From: Salinarimonas soli
GTDB taxonomy: Bacteria > Pseudomonadota > Alphaproteobacteria > Rhizobiales > Beijerinckiaceae
Length of the DNA stretch: 64,000 nt
NCBI RefSeq assembly: GCF_008386575.1
Contig: NZ_VUOA01000006.1
Span: forward strand, 29,136-93,135
Direction of reading: 5' to 3'
Shown here: positions 15,554-23,938 of the stretch, one piece after another
Layout of the letters: each line of letters starts with the position of its first letter
Position numbering within the stretch: the stretch's first letter is position 1
Program-made: the position numbers and the translations under genes
The notes under the pieces: model-generated
The model's database searches: none
The model's input: the letters and a program-made list of their open reading frames with translations, nothing else
Told to the model about the DNA's origin: nothing

Positions 15554-16423
15554 GTCGTCTGCCTGACCTGCGCTCCCGCCCGTCCCATTCTCGACGAGGC
15601 CCTCGTCGCCCACATCGCGGCCCTCGTGCCCGGCGCCGGAGCGCCGCGTTGGCTGCGCCGCGGGGTCGCCGCCGAGATCCCGGTCCCGGAGGCGGACCCG
15701 ATTCCGTTGGGCCGCACCCTGCGTGACGCCATCGCCCCTGCGGCGGTCGACGTCAACGTCGTCCCCCTCGCCCATCGCCGCAAGCGCCTCCTCCTCGCCG
15801 ACATGGACTCGACCATGATCGAGCAGGAATGCATCGACGAGCTCGCCGATTTCGTGGGGCTGAAAGCCGAGGTGGCCGCGATCACCGAGCGCGCCATGCG
15901 GGGCGAGATCGCCTTCGAGCCGGCACTTCGCGAGCGCGTGGCGCTTCTCAAGGGCCTGCGATTGAGCGTGGTGGACGAGATCATCGCCGAGCGCATCCGG
16001 ATCATGAGCGGCGCCCGGGAGCTTGTGACCGGCATGAAGGCCTGGGGCGCCTATGCCTGCCTCGTCTCAGGCGGCTTCACACTGTTCACCGGTCCCATCG
16101 CGGCGCGGATCGGCTTCGACGAGAACCGGGCGAACCGGCTCTTGACCGACGGCGACCGGCTCGCAGGCTTGGTCGAGGAGCCCATCCTGGGCCGCGAGGC
16201 GAAGCGCGCGAGCCTCATCGAGATCCGCGACCGGCTGGGCTTGAGCGCCGAGGAGACCCTCGCCGTGGGCGACGGGGCGAACGATCTGGCGATGATCGGC
16301 GAGGCGGGCCTCGGCGTCGCCTACCGGGCGAAGCCCGCCGTCGCCGACGCGGCGGGGGCGCGGATCGAGCATGGGGATCTCACGGCGCTCCTCTACCTGC
16401 AGGGCCACTCGGTCGAGCATTGA
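15545..16423 (+). CDS. serB: Phosphoserine phosphatase
   Basis: 292-aa HAD-family phosphatase for the last step of serine synthesis. The catalytic motif DMDSTMIEQE begins at residue 86 (nucleophile D86, acid D88). Motif II SGGFTLFTGP and motif III/IV with GDGANDLAMIGEAGLGVAYRAKPAV follow. The first 80 residues form the ACT-like N-terminal extension of alphaproteobacterial SerB. Its start codon overlaps the miaA start on the opposite strand. It ends in an AT-rich stretch that is probably the promoter of the next gene. Confidence 0.94.
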   Translation: MPHVVCLTCAPARPILDEALVAHIAALVPGAGAPRWLRRGVAAEIPVPEADPIPLGRTLRDAIAPAAVDVNVVPLAHRRKRLLLADMDSTMIEQECIDELADFVGLKAEVAAITERAMRGEIAFEPALRERVALLKGLRLSVVDEIIAERIRIMSGARELVTGMKAWGAYACLVSGGFTLFTGPIAARIGFDENRANRLLTDGDRLAGLVEEPILGREAKRASLIEIRDRLGLSAEETLAVGDGANDLAMIGEAGLGVAYRAKPAVADAAGARIEHGDLTALLYLQGHSVEH

Positions 16424-16451
16424 TAACTTTTACTCATAATATGTAGTTTAT

Positions 16452-16471
16452 TTACATTTATCCGCATGTAA
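16452..16471. promoter_or_regulatory. Inverted repeat in an AT-rich promoter region
   Basis: TTACAT (16452-16457) and ATGTAA (16466-16471) flank an 8-bp spacer, within a markedly AT-rich patch (16420-16475). A possible promoter TTTACA (16451) - 17 bp - TATGCG (16474) overlaps the dyad, so a bound regulator would block or touch the -35 region. The gene start is at 16506. Confidence 0.4.
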
Positions 16472-16505
16472 GCTATGCGCTCATCCGCTTGCAGCGGAGA
16501 CAGCC

Positions 16506-17339
16506 ATGACCCTTGCGATCACGAACGCTTCCCGATCCCAGACCCCGGTCGACGACCGCGGCGCGAGCCTGTTCGCCCAGGCCGTGAACCAGCAGCGCGC
16601 CAATCCCGGCATGCCGCAGCCGACCGTCACCGTGACCGGCGGCGCCGCGACGACGGGCGCCATCAATACGCAGACGGCGGGGGTGAACGTCACGGTGCCC
16701 CTCGACGCGGACGGGACGCGTGTGAACGTCACGGCCACCACCACGGCCAATGACGGCCGCAACGGCGCGGGCCAGCCCGTCTCGAACCTCGTCCAGGGTG
16801 CGACGACGAGCGTCTCGGCGCCGATGGGCGGCGTGACGGTCACCGGGAGCGTGTCCGTGGAGGACAACCGCAACAACCTCAACGGCCGCACCACGCAGGG
16901 CGCCGGCGCGCGGGTGAGCGTGAGCGACACGATCCCCCTCGACGCCCGGACGAACCTTAACCTCACGGGCAGCGTCGGCATCAACGCGAGCACGCCGCAG
17001 GGCGGGGCGACCTCCCTCGTCGCGCAGCCCCGGGTGAGCGTCGGCGTCACCCACAAGGCGTCGGACCGGCTCTCCGTCGGCGCGCAGGTGAATGTCGGCG
17101 GCAATATCCCCCTCAACGAGGCGGGCGCGGCGGGTGTCGCGGCGGCCGGTAACGAGGTCGTCGTGACGGGTCAGGTGAACGCGAGCGTCCAGGTCGCCCC
17201 GAACGTCCGGCTCATCGGCTCCGTGACCCATGGTCTCACCGGCGCGGACGCGCCCTCGACAAACCCCGCCGGCAGCGCCTTCTCGCCGGGCGCCGGCCAG
17301 ACCGTGCTCCAGGGCGGCGTGCAAATCACCCTGCCCTAG
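16506..17339 (+). CDS. Unrecognised beta-rich protein, barrel-like, no signal peptide
   Basis: 277 aa; I recognise no family. The sequence is rich in Thr, Val, Asn, Gly and Ala with almost no aromatic residues, and no cysteine. From about residue 40 on, it alternates polar and hydrophobic residues in strands of 8-12 residues separated by turns (for example VTVTGSVSVEDN, LNLTGSVGINAS, PRVSVGVTHKA, LSVGAQVNVGGN, VVVTGQVNASVQV, NVRLIGSVTHGL, TVLQGGVQITLP). This is like an outer-membrane barrel or a beta-solenoid. There is no N-terminal hydrophobic signal, and the C-terminus lacks a barrel-type terminal Phe. The start is preceded by GCGGAGA. It is a single-gene unit with its own AT-rich promoter and a strong terminator. 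Confidence 0.7.
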   Translation: MTLAITNASRSQTPVDDRGASLFAQAVNQQRANPGMPQPTVTVTGGAATTGAINTQTAGVNVTVPLDADGTRVNVTATTTANDGRNGAGQPVSNLVQGATTSVSAPMGGVTVTGSVSVEDNRNNLNGRTTQGAGARVSVSDTIPLDARTNLNLTGSVGINASTPQGGATSLVAQPRVSVGVTHKASDRLSVGAQVNVGGNIPLNEAGAAGVAAAGNEVVVTGQVNASVQVAPNVRLIGSVTHGLTGADAPSTNPAGSAFSPGAGQTVLQGGVQITLP

Positions 17340-17349
17340 AAACGCGAAA

Positions 17350-17371
17350 CGCCCGGCCGCGGGGCCGGGCG
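17350..17371. terminator. Bidirectional hairpin terminator
   Basis: Perfect 9-bp stem CGCCCGGCC / GGCCGGGCG with a 4-nt loop, followed on the top strand by TTCGC. It sits 10 bp after the beta-rich gene and 33 bp before the end of the convergent degP gene, so it can serve both. Confidence 0.7.
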
Positions 17372-17404
17372 TTCGCATCCGTCGGGGCTGGAGCCCCGGC
17401 GCGA

Positions 17405-19000
17405 TCACTCGATGGTGACGGCGACGAAGCGAACCTCGCCCTGCGTGTTGGCGACGAGGAGGAGGGCCGAGCGGCGTCCCTCCTTCTTCAGCGCCTCGAC
17501 GCGGCGGGCCATGTCGGCGGGGGAGTTCACCGCCTCCTGGCCCACCTCGACGATCACCTCGCCGGCCTGGATGCGCTTGTCGGCTGCGTTGGAATTGGGC
17601 TCCACCCGCGTGACGACCACGCCCTTCACCGTGTCCTTGATGTTGTAGCGCTTGCGCAGCTCCTCCGTGACGCCGGAGAGCTCGAGGCCGAGCACGCGGC
17701 GCGTGGCGTTGGGGGATTCCGGCGCGTTGCCGGCGGGCGGATTGACGCTCGCCTGGCGCGTCGCCTCGCCCTCCTCCAGGCGGCCGAGGGTGACGCTGCG
17801 CTTGAGCTCCTGGCCCTTGCGCACCACCGTGACCTCGACGCTCTTGCCCACGGGGGTGGACGCGACGATGCGCGGCAGATCGCGGGAATCCTTCACCTCG
17901 CGGCCGTCGAAGCGGACGATCACGTCGCCGACCTCGAGCCCCGCGGGCTTCGCCGGGCCCTTGTCGTCGATGCCGGCCACCAGAGCGCCGCGGGCCGAGC
18001 CCAGCGCAAGGGCCTCGGCGGTCGACTCGTCCACGTTCTGGATGCGCACGCCGAGCCAGCCGCGGCGGGTCTCGCCGAACTGGCGCAGCTGGTCGATCAC
18101 GGGCGCCGCCGTCGAGGCCGGCACGGCGAAGCCGATGCCGACCGAGCCGCCGGTGGGCGACAGGATCGCCGTGTTGATGCCGATGACCTCGCCCGCCATG
18201 TTGAAGAGCGGACCGCCCGAGTTGCCCTTGTTGATGGACGCGTCGGTCTGGATGTAGTTGTCGTAGGGTCCGGAATCGATGTTGCGGCCCCGGGCCGAGA
18301 TGATGCCGGCGGTGACCGAGCCGCCGAGGCCGAACGGGTTGCCGATGGCGAGCACCCAGTCGCCTGGGCGGATCGCCTCGGCGTCGCCGAAGGGCACGGC
18401 GGGGAGCGGCTTGTCGGACTTCACGCGCAGCACCGCGAGGTCGACCTTCGTGTCCTTGCCGATCACCTCGGCCTTGAGGCGGGTGCCGTCGGCGAAGATC
18501 ACGGTGATGTCGTTGGCATCGCCGATCACGTGGTTGTTCGTCACCACGATCCCCGACGGGTCGATGACGAAGCCGGAGCCGAGCGAGTTCGAGCGGCGCT
18601 GCTGCTGCTGGGGCGGCTGCGGCGTGCGGTTCCCCTCGGCGCCGGGGCCGCCCTGGCCGCCCTGCCCGCCTTGGCCACGCCGGTTGAAGAACTCCTCGAA
18701 GAGGTCCTCGAAGGGCGTGCCGGGGGGCAGCTGCGGCAGGGTGCGGCCGCGAGCCTCGACGGTGGTCGCGGCCGAGATGTTCACCACGGCGGGCGAGAGC
18801 CGCTCGGCCAGATCCGCGAAGGACATGGGCGCGTTGCGTGGGGGCTGCGCGGGCGCGGGCAGCGGCGCGATGGTTTGGGCGGGCGTCACCATTGCGGGCG
18901 GCTGCGTGCCCTGCGAGGCTGCCGGGAGAGGCAGCAGAGCGCTCGACGCCAGGGCGGCGATGGCCGCCGTCCGCGCGAGCGCTTTCACCACTTGAGCCAT
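17405..19000 (-). CDS. degP: Do/DegP-family periplasmic serine protease
   Basis: 531-aa periplasmic protease/chaperone. A signal peptide (MAQVVKALARTAAIAALASSALLPLPAASQ) supports the start at 19000. The trypsin-like domain carries the triad H157 (TNNHVIGDAND), D187 (KVDLAVLRV) and S261 (GNSGGP). Two PDZ domains follow (GWLGVRIQNVDEST...GDVIVRFDGREV and the C-terminal GVVVTRVEPNSNAADKRIQAGEVIVEVG). The Gly/Gln-rich loop before the protease core (about 105-145) is the LA-loop equivalent. It lies downstream of the DUF2065-hflC-hflK genes, a conserved envelope quality-control cluster in alphaproteobacteria. Confidence 0.93.
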   Translation of the reverse strand: MAQVVKALARTAAIAALASSALLPLPAASQGTQPPAMVTPAQTIAPLPAPAQPPRNAPMSFADLAERLSPAVVNISAATTVEARGRTLPQLPPGTPFEDLFEEFFNRRGQGGQGGQGGPGAEGNRTPQPPQQQQRRSNSLGSGFVIDPSGIVVTNNHVIGDANDITVIFADGTRLKAEVIGKDTKVDLAVLRVKSDKPLPAVPFGDAEAIRPGDWVLAIGNPFGLGGSVTAGIISARGRNIDSGPYDNYIQTDASINKGNSGGPLFNMAGEVIGINTAILSPTGGSVGIGFAVPASTAAPVIDQLRQFGETRRGWLGVRIQNVDESTAEALALGSARGALVAGIDDKGPAKPAGLEVGDVIVRFDGREVKDSRDLPRIVASTPVGKSVEVTVVRKGQELKRSVTLGRLEEGEATRQASVNPPAGNAPESPNATRRVLGLELSGVTEELRKRYNIKDTVKGVVVTRVEPNSNAADKRIQAGEVIVEVGQEAVNSPADMARRVEALKKEGRRSALLLVANTQGEVRFVAVTIE

Positions 19001-19096
19001 ATCGGTCCTCTTCGGATGGGGGCAGATCCGCCCGGTATCGCGTGTTTCATGTGTCAAATAGGGCGGAAGCGGGGCTTTGCCATGCACGGGCATGCC

Positions 19097-19288
19097 TCAG
19101 ATGCCGCCACGCGCGACCCACAGCAGCACAACGCCCGCCACCGCCGAACCGATCCCGACCAGACGCATCCGGTCGGCGGGACTTTGCGCCGCATCGATCA
19201 TGGCACGGCGCACAGCCTCCGGGAAGGCCGCAAACAGGAGGCCCTCGACCGCGAGAACGAGGCCGAGGGCTGCCAGCAGATCCTTCAT
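19097..19288 (-). CDS. DUF2065 family membrane protein
   Basis: 63 aa with two hydrophobic helices (about 3-22 and 43-60) joined by PEAVRRAMIDAAQSPADRMRLVG. The motif PADRMRLVGI and the position immediately after hflC are characteristic of DUF2065. It is translated from the same strand, 6 bp after hflC, so it is presumably co-expressed. The role is unknown; context suggests an accessory of the HflKC complex. Confidence 0.85.
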   Translation of the reverse strand: MKDLLAALGLVLAVEGLLFAAFPEAVRRAMIDAAQSPADRMRLVGIGSAVAGVVLLWVARGGI

Positions 19289-19294
19289 CGCCGC

Positions 19295-20329
19295 CTATTG
19301 CGGCACGACCGGCCGTGCGGCCGGAGGCCCGGCTTCAGGCCCCGCCGAGGCGGAGGGGCCTGCGGGCGGCGCGGGCGGGGGAACCGCGCCCGCCTGGGGG
19401 CCGGGCCGGGGCGGCGCCGGAGGCGGGGGCGTCGCCGGTCGGGTGCCGCCTGCGTTGCCGCGACCCATCGGATCGTTGAAGTAGCGCAGGAAGTCGGAGT
19501 TCGGCGACAGCACCAGGCGGGTGTCGCCGGGGCGGAAGCCTGTCTCGTAGGCCTGCATCGAGCGGTAGAACGAGAAGAAGTCGGGGTCGCGCTGGAAGGC
19601 TTCCGCGAGGATGCGGTTGCGCTCGGCGTCGCCCTGGCCGCGCAGTTCCTCGGAGCGCTGCGTCGCCTCGGCCACGATCACGGTCGACTCGCGGTCGGCG
19701 CGGGCCCGGATGGTCTGGGCTTCGCGCTGGCCGTTCGCCCGCAGGTCCGCGGCCTCGCGCTGGCGCTCGGTGCGCATCCGGTTGTAGACGGCCTCGCTGT
19801 TCTGCGGCGGCAGGTCGACGCGGGTGAGGCGCACGTCCACCACCTCGATGCCCAGGCCCCGCGCCTGGCGGTTCACGCTGTCCTGGATTTCGTTCATGAG
19901 CTCGCCGCGCCGCGTGCGGATGATGTCCGTCGTGGTGGCGTTGGCGAGCACGTTGCGCAGCGCGGAATTCGTGAAGCTGGTGAGGCGCGCGCCCGCGTTC
20001 TGGACGTTGTTCACGGCCTGGAAGAAGCGCAGCGGGTCGGTGATCTTGTAGCGGGCGAAGGCGTCTACCTCCAGGTTCTGACGGTCCGTGGAGAGGATCG
20101 TCTGGACCGGCAGGTCGAGGTCGAGCACCCGCTTGTCGACGTTGAGCACCGTCTCGATCAGCGGCGCCTTGAAGTAGAGGCCCGGCTGCGAGATCACCTT
20201 CTGGACCGCGCCGAAGCGCAGCACGATGGCGTACTGGGTCTGGTAGACCGTGAAGAGGGAGGCGAAGAGGAGCAGCGCCAGGAGACCGGCGACGATCAGC
20301 CCGCCCATGCGGATCGCGGAATTGTTCAT
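19295..20329 (-). CDS. hflC: Protease modulator HflC
   Basis: 344-aa SPFH/band-7 membrane protein that forms the HflKC ring around FtsH. One N-terminal helix (about 9-28) precedes the SPFH domain (TQYAIVLRFGAVQKVISQPGLYFKAPLIETVLNVDKRVLDLD) and a long charged helix (REAADLRANGQREAQTIRARADRESTVIVAEA). The C-terminal 55 residues are an unusual Pro/Ala/Gly-rich tail absent from the enterobacterial protein. The start overlaps the hflK stop by 4 bp (ATGA), indicating translational coupling. Confidence 0.94.
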   Translation of the reverse strand: MNNSAIRMGGLIVAGLLALLLFASLFTVYQTQYAIVLRFGAVQKVISQPGLYFKAPLIETVLNVDKRVLDLDLPVQTILSTDRQNLEVDAFARYKITDPLRFFQAVNNVQNAGARLTSFTNSALRNVLANATTTDIIRTRRGELMNEIQDSVNRQARGLGIEVVDVRLTRVDLPPQNSEAVYNRMRTERQREAADLRANGQREAQTIRARADRESTVIVAEATQRSEELRGQGDAERNRILAEAFQRDPDFFSFYRSMQAYETGFRPGDTRLVLSPNSDFLRYFNDPMGRGNAGGTRPATPPPPAPPRPGPQAGAVPPPAPPAGPSASAGPEAGPPAARPVVPQ

Positions 20330-21492
20330 CGGGCGGCTCCCTGGCCCTGCTGGGTCCCGGCCTGCGGGGGACGGCGCTGGAGTTCGTTCAGCGGGAGGAA
20401 GGGCACCACGCCCGACCCGTTCTGGGCGCTCGGATCGATCAGGACCTTGTCGGTGCCGCCGAAGACGCGCTCCATGGTCTCGAGGAAGAGCCGCTGGCGG
20501 GTCACGTCGGGCGCCTTGCGGTACTCGTCGTAGACCTGGTTGAAGCGGCTCGCCTGGCCGGTGGCGTCGGCGAAGGCGCGCTCGCGATAGGCTTCCGCCT
20601 GCTGCACGATCTGGGACGCCTGGCCCCGAGCTTCCGGCACCACGCGGCTGGCATAGGTCTCGGCCTCGTTCTGGAGGCGGACCGCGTCCTGCTGCGCCGC
20701 GTTGACGTCGAAGAACGCCTCGCGCACCTGGGCCGGCGGCACCGCCGCCTGGAGCTGGACCACGTTGATCCGCACGCCCGCGCCATAGGCGTCGAGGGCG
20801 CCCTGGGTGATCGCCTGCACCTCCTGGGCGATGCTGCCCTGCTCGGTGGTGAGGATGTTCTGGATCTGGCGGCGGCCGATGACCTCGCGCATGGCGCTCT
20901 CGGCCACGGACTTGATGGTGCCGTCCGGGTTCTGGAGGTTGAAGACGTAGTTGTTGGCGCGGGCGGCGTCGATCTGCCACTGCACGTCGAAGTCGATGTC
21001 CACGATGTTGCCGTCGCCGGTGAGCATCAGGCTCTCCTCGAGGACGTCGCGGTTGCCGCCCCGTGGGCCGCCGCCGGAGCGGTAGCCGACCTCGGTGCGC
21101 TGCACAGTCGTCACGCTGGGCTTGATCACCTGGCCGATCGGATAGGGCCAGTTGTAGCGCAGGCCCTCGCTCGACTGGCCGATGAAGCGGCCGAAGCGCA
21201 GGTTCAGGCCGACCTCGTTGGGCCGCACGGTATAGATGCCCGTGGCGAGCCACAGGAGAGCGCCGAGGAGGAGGAGCGCGACGAGGCCCTTACCGCCCAT
21301 GGAGCCGCCGGGCATGATGTCCCGGATGCGGTCCTGGCCGCGGCGGAGGATGTCCTCCAGATCGGGCGGGTTGCCGCCCGGGCCGCCGCCCTGGGGACCG
21401 TTGCCCCAAGGCCCGCCGGGGCCGCGACCGCCCCCGCCGCCGCCCCAGGGACCACCGCCCCCGCCGCCGCCGCTCTGATTGCTCCAAGGCAT
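20326..21492 (-). CDS. hflK: FtsH protease activity modulator HflK
   Basis: 388-aa partner of HflC. The N-terminus is Gly/Pro/Trp-rich and cytoplasmic (MPWSNQSGGGGGGGPWGGGG...), followed by one membrane helix (about 72-92, GLVALLLLGALLWLATGIY) and the SPFH domain (TVRPNEVGLNLRFGRFIGQSSEGLRYNWPYPIGQV). The helical region AYRERAFADATGQASRFNQVYDEYRKAPDVTRQRLFLETME is typical of HflK. First gene of the hflK-hflC-DUF2065 operon; degP follows downstream on the same strand. Confidence 0.94.
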   Translation of the reverse strand: MPWSNQSGGGGGGGPWGGGGGGRGPGGPWGNGPQGGGPGGNPPDLEDILRRGQDRIRDIMPGGSMGGKGLVALLLLGALLWLATGIYTVRPNEVGLNLRFGRFIGQSSEGLRYNWPYPIGQVIKPSVTTVQRTEVGYRSGGGPRGGNRDVLEESLMLTGDGNIVDIDFDVQWQIDAARANNYVFNLQNPDGTIKSVAESAMREVIGRRQIQNILTTEQGSIAQEVQAITQGALDAYGAGVRINVVQLQAAVPPAQVREAFFDVNAAQQDAVRLQNEAETYASRVVPEARGQASQIVQQAEAYRERAFADATGQASRFNQVYDEYRKAPDVTRQRLFLETMERVFGGTDKVLIDPSAQNGSGVVPFLPLNELQRRPPQAGTQQGQGAAR

Positions 21493-21601
21493 CTTGAGCC
21501 TTCCCTTGAGAATGTTCGTGAGGTCGTTGTGACCGTTTCAGGGATCGTTGTGAAGTGCGACCCGCCTGTACCGGGGCAATTGGGGTGGCGCCACGGTTTC
21601 G

Positions 21602-22129
21602 TCAACAGGATGCGGCGGGCCGCCGCCGCCGGAGATCGATGAAGGTGAACGGATGATCGTCGTGGGGGCCCGCGGGATGGCTCTCGCGCCAGGTTTCGAC
21701 GAAGTCGGCGGGATCGTAATCTGGAAAGCTGACGTCGCCCTCAGGCTCCGCGTGGACGAGGGTGAGGTGGAGGCGGTCGGCCAGCGGCAGCGCCGCGCGA
21801 TAGAGCTCGGCGCCGCCCACGACCGGGATCTCGTCCGCCCCCATCCGGCCGGCGATCTCGTCCGCGAGGCGCATGGCTCCGGGGAGGTCATGGGCGACGT
21901 GCACGCCCGGCGCCGCGAAGGCCGGGTCGCGGGTGAGCACCACCGTCTCGCGGCCGGGCAGCGGCTTGCCGATGGAGGCGTAGGTCTTGCGGCCCATGAC
22001 GATCGGCTTGCCGAGCGTGAGCGCCCGGAAGCGCTTGAGGTCGGCGCGCTGGTGCCAGGCGAGCCCGTTGTCGCGGCCGATGACGCCGTTCTCGGCCACC
22101 GCCACGACGATGGCGAGCGGGCGGCTCAC
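21602..22129 (-). CDS. folA: Dihydrofolate reductase
   Basis: 175 aa; reduces dihydrofolate to tetrahydrofolate with NADPH. The N-terminus IVVAVAENGVIGRDNGLAWHQRADLKRFRALT, then PIVMGRKTYASIGKPLPGRETVVLTRD and IPVVGGAELYRAALPLADRLHLTLVHAEPEGDVSFP, match DHFR. Position 27-like Asp is in the W-H-Q-R-A-D-L-K-R-F segment. The start is GTG at 22129, since upstream ATGs fall inside the preceding GNAT gene; the two genes overlap by 4 bp (GTGA). thyA, the common neighbour of folA, is not present here. Confidence 0.93.
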   Translation of the reverse strand: MSRPLAIVVAVAENGVIGRDNGLAWHQRADLKRFRALTLGKPIVMGRKTYASIGKPLPGRETVVLTRDPAFAAPGVHVAHDLPGAMRLADEIAGRMGADEIPVVGGAELYRAALPLADRLHLTLVHAEPEGDVSFPDYDPADFVETWRESHPAGPHDDHPFTFIDLRRRRPAASC

Positions 22130-22608
22130 GCGCGCCCCGCGAGCCGCGCCAGCGCCTCGCCCGTCACCCGCTGCACGGTCCATTCCTCCATCGGCTCAGC
22201 GCCGAGCGAGCGGTAGAAGGCGAGCGCGGGCTCGTTCCAGTCGAGCACCCACCATTCGAGCCGCGCGAGCCCCTCGTCGAGGCAGCGTTGCGCCAGGCTC
22301 TCCAGCAGCGCCCGCCCGATCCCCCTCCCCCGGTGCGCGGGCCTCACGAAGAGGTCCTCCAGATAGATCCCGTGCCGCCCGCGAAAGGTGGAGAAGTTGT
22401 AGAACCAGAGCGCGAAGCCCGCGGGCTCCCCGTCCCACTCCGCTATGCTGCAGAAGGCGCGCGGATGGGGCGAGAACAGCGCGCGGTCGAGGTCCGCCTC
22501 GGTGGCGTCGACCTCGTGGGCGAGGCGCTCGTACTCGGCGAGCTCGCGCACGAAGGAGAGGACGAGCCCGGCCTCGCCGGGGCGGGCGGGCCGAAGATGG
22601 AGCGTCAT
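22126..22608 (-). CDS. GNAT family N-acetyltransferase
   Basis: 160 aa, diamine/spermidine acetyltransferase-like. The N-terminus LRPARPGEAGLVLSFVRELAEYERLAHEVDATEADL and the acetyl-CoA motif LEDLFVRPAHRGRGIGRALLESLAQRC are clear; LEWWVLDWNEPALAFYRSLGAEPMEEWTVQRV is the conserved C-terminal half of this subgroup. It overlaps its upstream neighbour (22605) and folA by 4 bp each, so the three are one coupled operon. The natural substrate is unknown. Confidence 0.9.
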   Translation of the reverse strand: MTLHLRPARPGEAGLVLSFVRELAEYERLAHEVDATEADLDRALFSPHPRAFCSIAEWDGEPAGFALWFYNFSTFRGRHGIYLEDLFVRPAHRGRGIGRALLESLAQRCLDEGLARLEWWVLDWNEPALAFYRSLGAEPMEEWTVQRVTGEALARLAGRA

Positions 22609-23255
22609 GCCATGGTCCTGCTGTCGCAGATCAGGATGGTCTCGCGCAGCCATTCCCCGTCGACCAGGCAGCGCAGGAGGCAGTCGGCCACGTCGGAGCG
22701 GCTGATCGGGCCCGCGACGAGGCCCGTGAGATCCGTGTGGACACCGTAGCGGCGCCGGGGCGGCTCGTCGATGAGGAAGCCTGGCCGGACGATCGTCCAA
22801 TCGAGGTCCGAGGCCCGCACGATCGCCTCCTGCCGGTCCTTGTCGGCATAGAGCGCGCCGACCGCGAGTGGCAGGAGCAGCCGGTCGTAGAGCGCCCCGC
22901 CGTGCCCCCAGCTGTCGCCCGCGCCGATGCCCGTCACCACGGCAAGGCGGCGTACGCCCTCGGCGCGCATGGCGTCGATGAGGGAGGTCGTCCCGCGCGA
23001 GATCCAGTCGACGCGCTTCAGGAAGGCGGGGCCGAACCCGTGGCCGCCCGCGCACCAGGCCACGGCGTCGGCGCCCTCCACGGCCCGGCGCGCCACCTCC
23101 GGATCCTCGATCGTGCCCTGGACATGGATGAGGTCGGGGCTGAGCGAAGCCGGCAGGCTACGCCCGACCGCCGTCACGGCGTGACCGGCCGCTCTCGCCT
23201 GGTTGGTCAGGGCGAGCCCGACGCCGAGCGTCGCCCCGATGACGGAAATGCGCAT
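22605..23255 (-). CDS. NAD(P)H-binding Rossmann protein (atypical SDR)
   Basis: 216 aa. The N-terminus MRISVIGATLGVGLALTNQARAAGHAVTAVGRS has the glycine motif of atypical SDRs (NmrA/YwnB-like). It continues with VQGTIEDPEVARRAVEGADAVAWCAG, a VVTGIGAGDS segment, and DWTIVRPGFLIDEPPRRRYGV typical of that group. Catalytic activity is uncertain; such proteins act as reductases or NADPH sensors. First gene of the operon leading to folA. Confidence 0.83.
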   Translation of the reverse strand: MRISVIGATLGVGLALTNQARAAGHAVTAVGRSLPASLSPDLIHVQGTIEDPEVARRAVEGADAVAWCAGGHGFGPAFLKRVDWISRGTTSLIDAMRAEGVRRLAVVTGIGAGDSWGHGGALYDRLLLPLAVGALYADKDRQEAIVRASDLDWTIVRPGFLIDEPPRRRYGVHTDLTGLVAGPISRSDVADCLLRCLVDGEWLRETILICDSRTMA

Positions 23256-23339
23256 GAACCGTCCCCGGCCGTGGTCTCAAGGATCACGAACGCCGATTCG
23301 GCCCCGAAGCTCAATGCCCCAGCGGCGGGCCGCCGGTCT

Positions 23340-23370
23340 CCTCTCCCCCGTCCCGATGATGGGGGAGAGG
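23340..23370. terminator. CTCTCCCC hairpin (family 2 palindrome or terminator)
   Basis: Perfect 10-bp arms CCTCTCCCCC (23340-23349) and GGGGGAGAGG (23361-23370) around an 11-nt loop, 25 bp after the SPW gene on its strand. The core resembles the short palindromic family at 3.8, 11.5, 11.9 and 63.8 kb, but the GGTGAGGGTGG flank is missing. Confidence 0.55.
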
Positions 23371-23394
23371 ATATCGTCCGTCGCGGGCGGCCTC

Positions 23395-23772
23395 TCAGGA
23401 ATGGTGGCCGGCGAACGCGGCCCGGTCCGGCGTGGTGCGGGTCATGAGGCCGGCGCCGATCTCGGCGAGACCGATGACCAGATGCGGCAGGTAGACGCGG
23501 TCCGAGAAGCCGAAGAGCCAAGGCGAGACGGCGAGCAGGGCCCCCGCCGCGACGTCGCCCGCAAGGTGCGTCGGCATCGGGATCAGCTTCGCGATCGAGA
23601 GCTCGTAATCCGTCACGAGGCTCAACCCGATGATCGCGACGCCCATGATCATCGGAAGGTACTGCGCCGCGCCGCCGACGCGCGAGAAACCGAACAGATA
23701 GGGCGAGATGAGCAGGAGAAGCCCCGTCGCGTAGTCGAGCATGCCGTGGATACGGGTCGGAATGATGCGCAT
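23395..23772 (-). CDS. SPW-repeat membrane protein
   Basis: 125 aa with four hydrophobic helices arranged as two similar halves, each containing the SPW signature (LISPYLFGFSR in the first, AVSPWLFGFSD in the second). The start at 23772 (MRIIPTRIHGMLDYATG) is the normal N-terminus; a longer frame from 23820 is rejected as promoter sequence. Inner-membrane protein of unknown function. Divergent from the sigma-1.1-like gene at 23939. Confidence 0.82.
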   Translation of the reverse strand: MRIIPTRIHGMLDYATGLLLLISPYLFGFSRVGGAAQYLPMIMGVAIIGLSLVTDYELSIAKLIPMPTHLAGDVAAGALLAVSPWLFGFSDRVYLPHLVIGLAEIGAGLMTRTTPDRAAFAGHHS

Positions 23773-23864
23773 GGCTGTTTTCCTATGTGGATTTGAGACT
23801 TTCAATCCACTGAACAGCAAAACGTTCCGCCGCCTACTGCAAGGCTTGACTGAATACTTGCAAA

Positions 23865-23878
23865 TTAACTTGAGTTAA
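23865..23878. promoter_or_regulatory. TTAACT-TG-AGTTAA dyad in a divergent promoter
   Basis: A perfect 6-bp inverted repeat with a 2-bp spacer, in an AT-rich 165-bp region between divergent genes (SPW protein and sigma-1.1-like protein). It resembles a CtrA box, but the TTAA half-sites are 6, not 7, bases apart. It may bind another regulator. Confidence 0.35.
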
Positions 23879-23938
23879 GATCGATGCAACCGAACAGGGC
23901 TCCCGCCGTTGAGTCGGCGAACGGACGGAGGCGGCGCG

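Noticed and set aside
23865-23878. CtrA box upstream of the sigma-1.1-like gene.
   Set aside because: The TTAA half-sites are separated by six bases instead of seven, so I list it only as an unassigned dyad.
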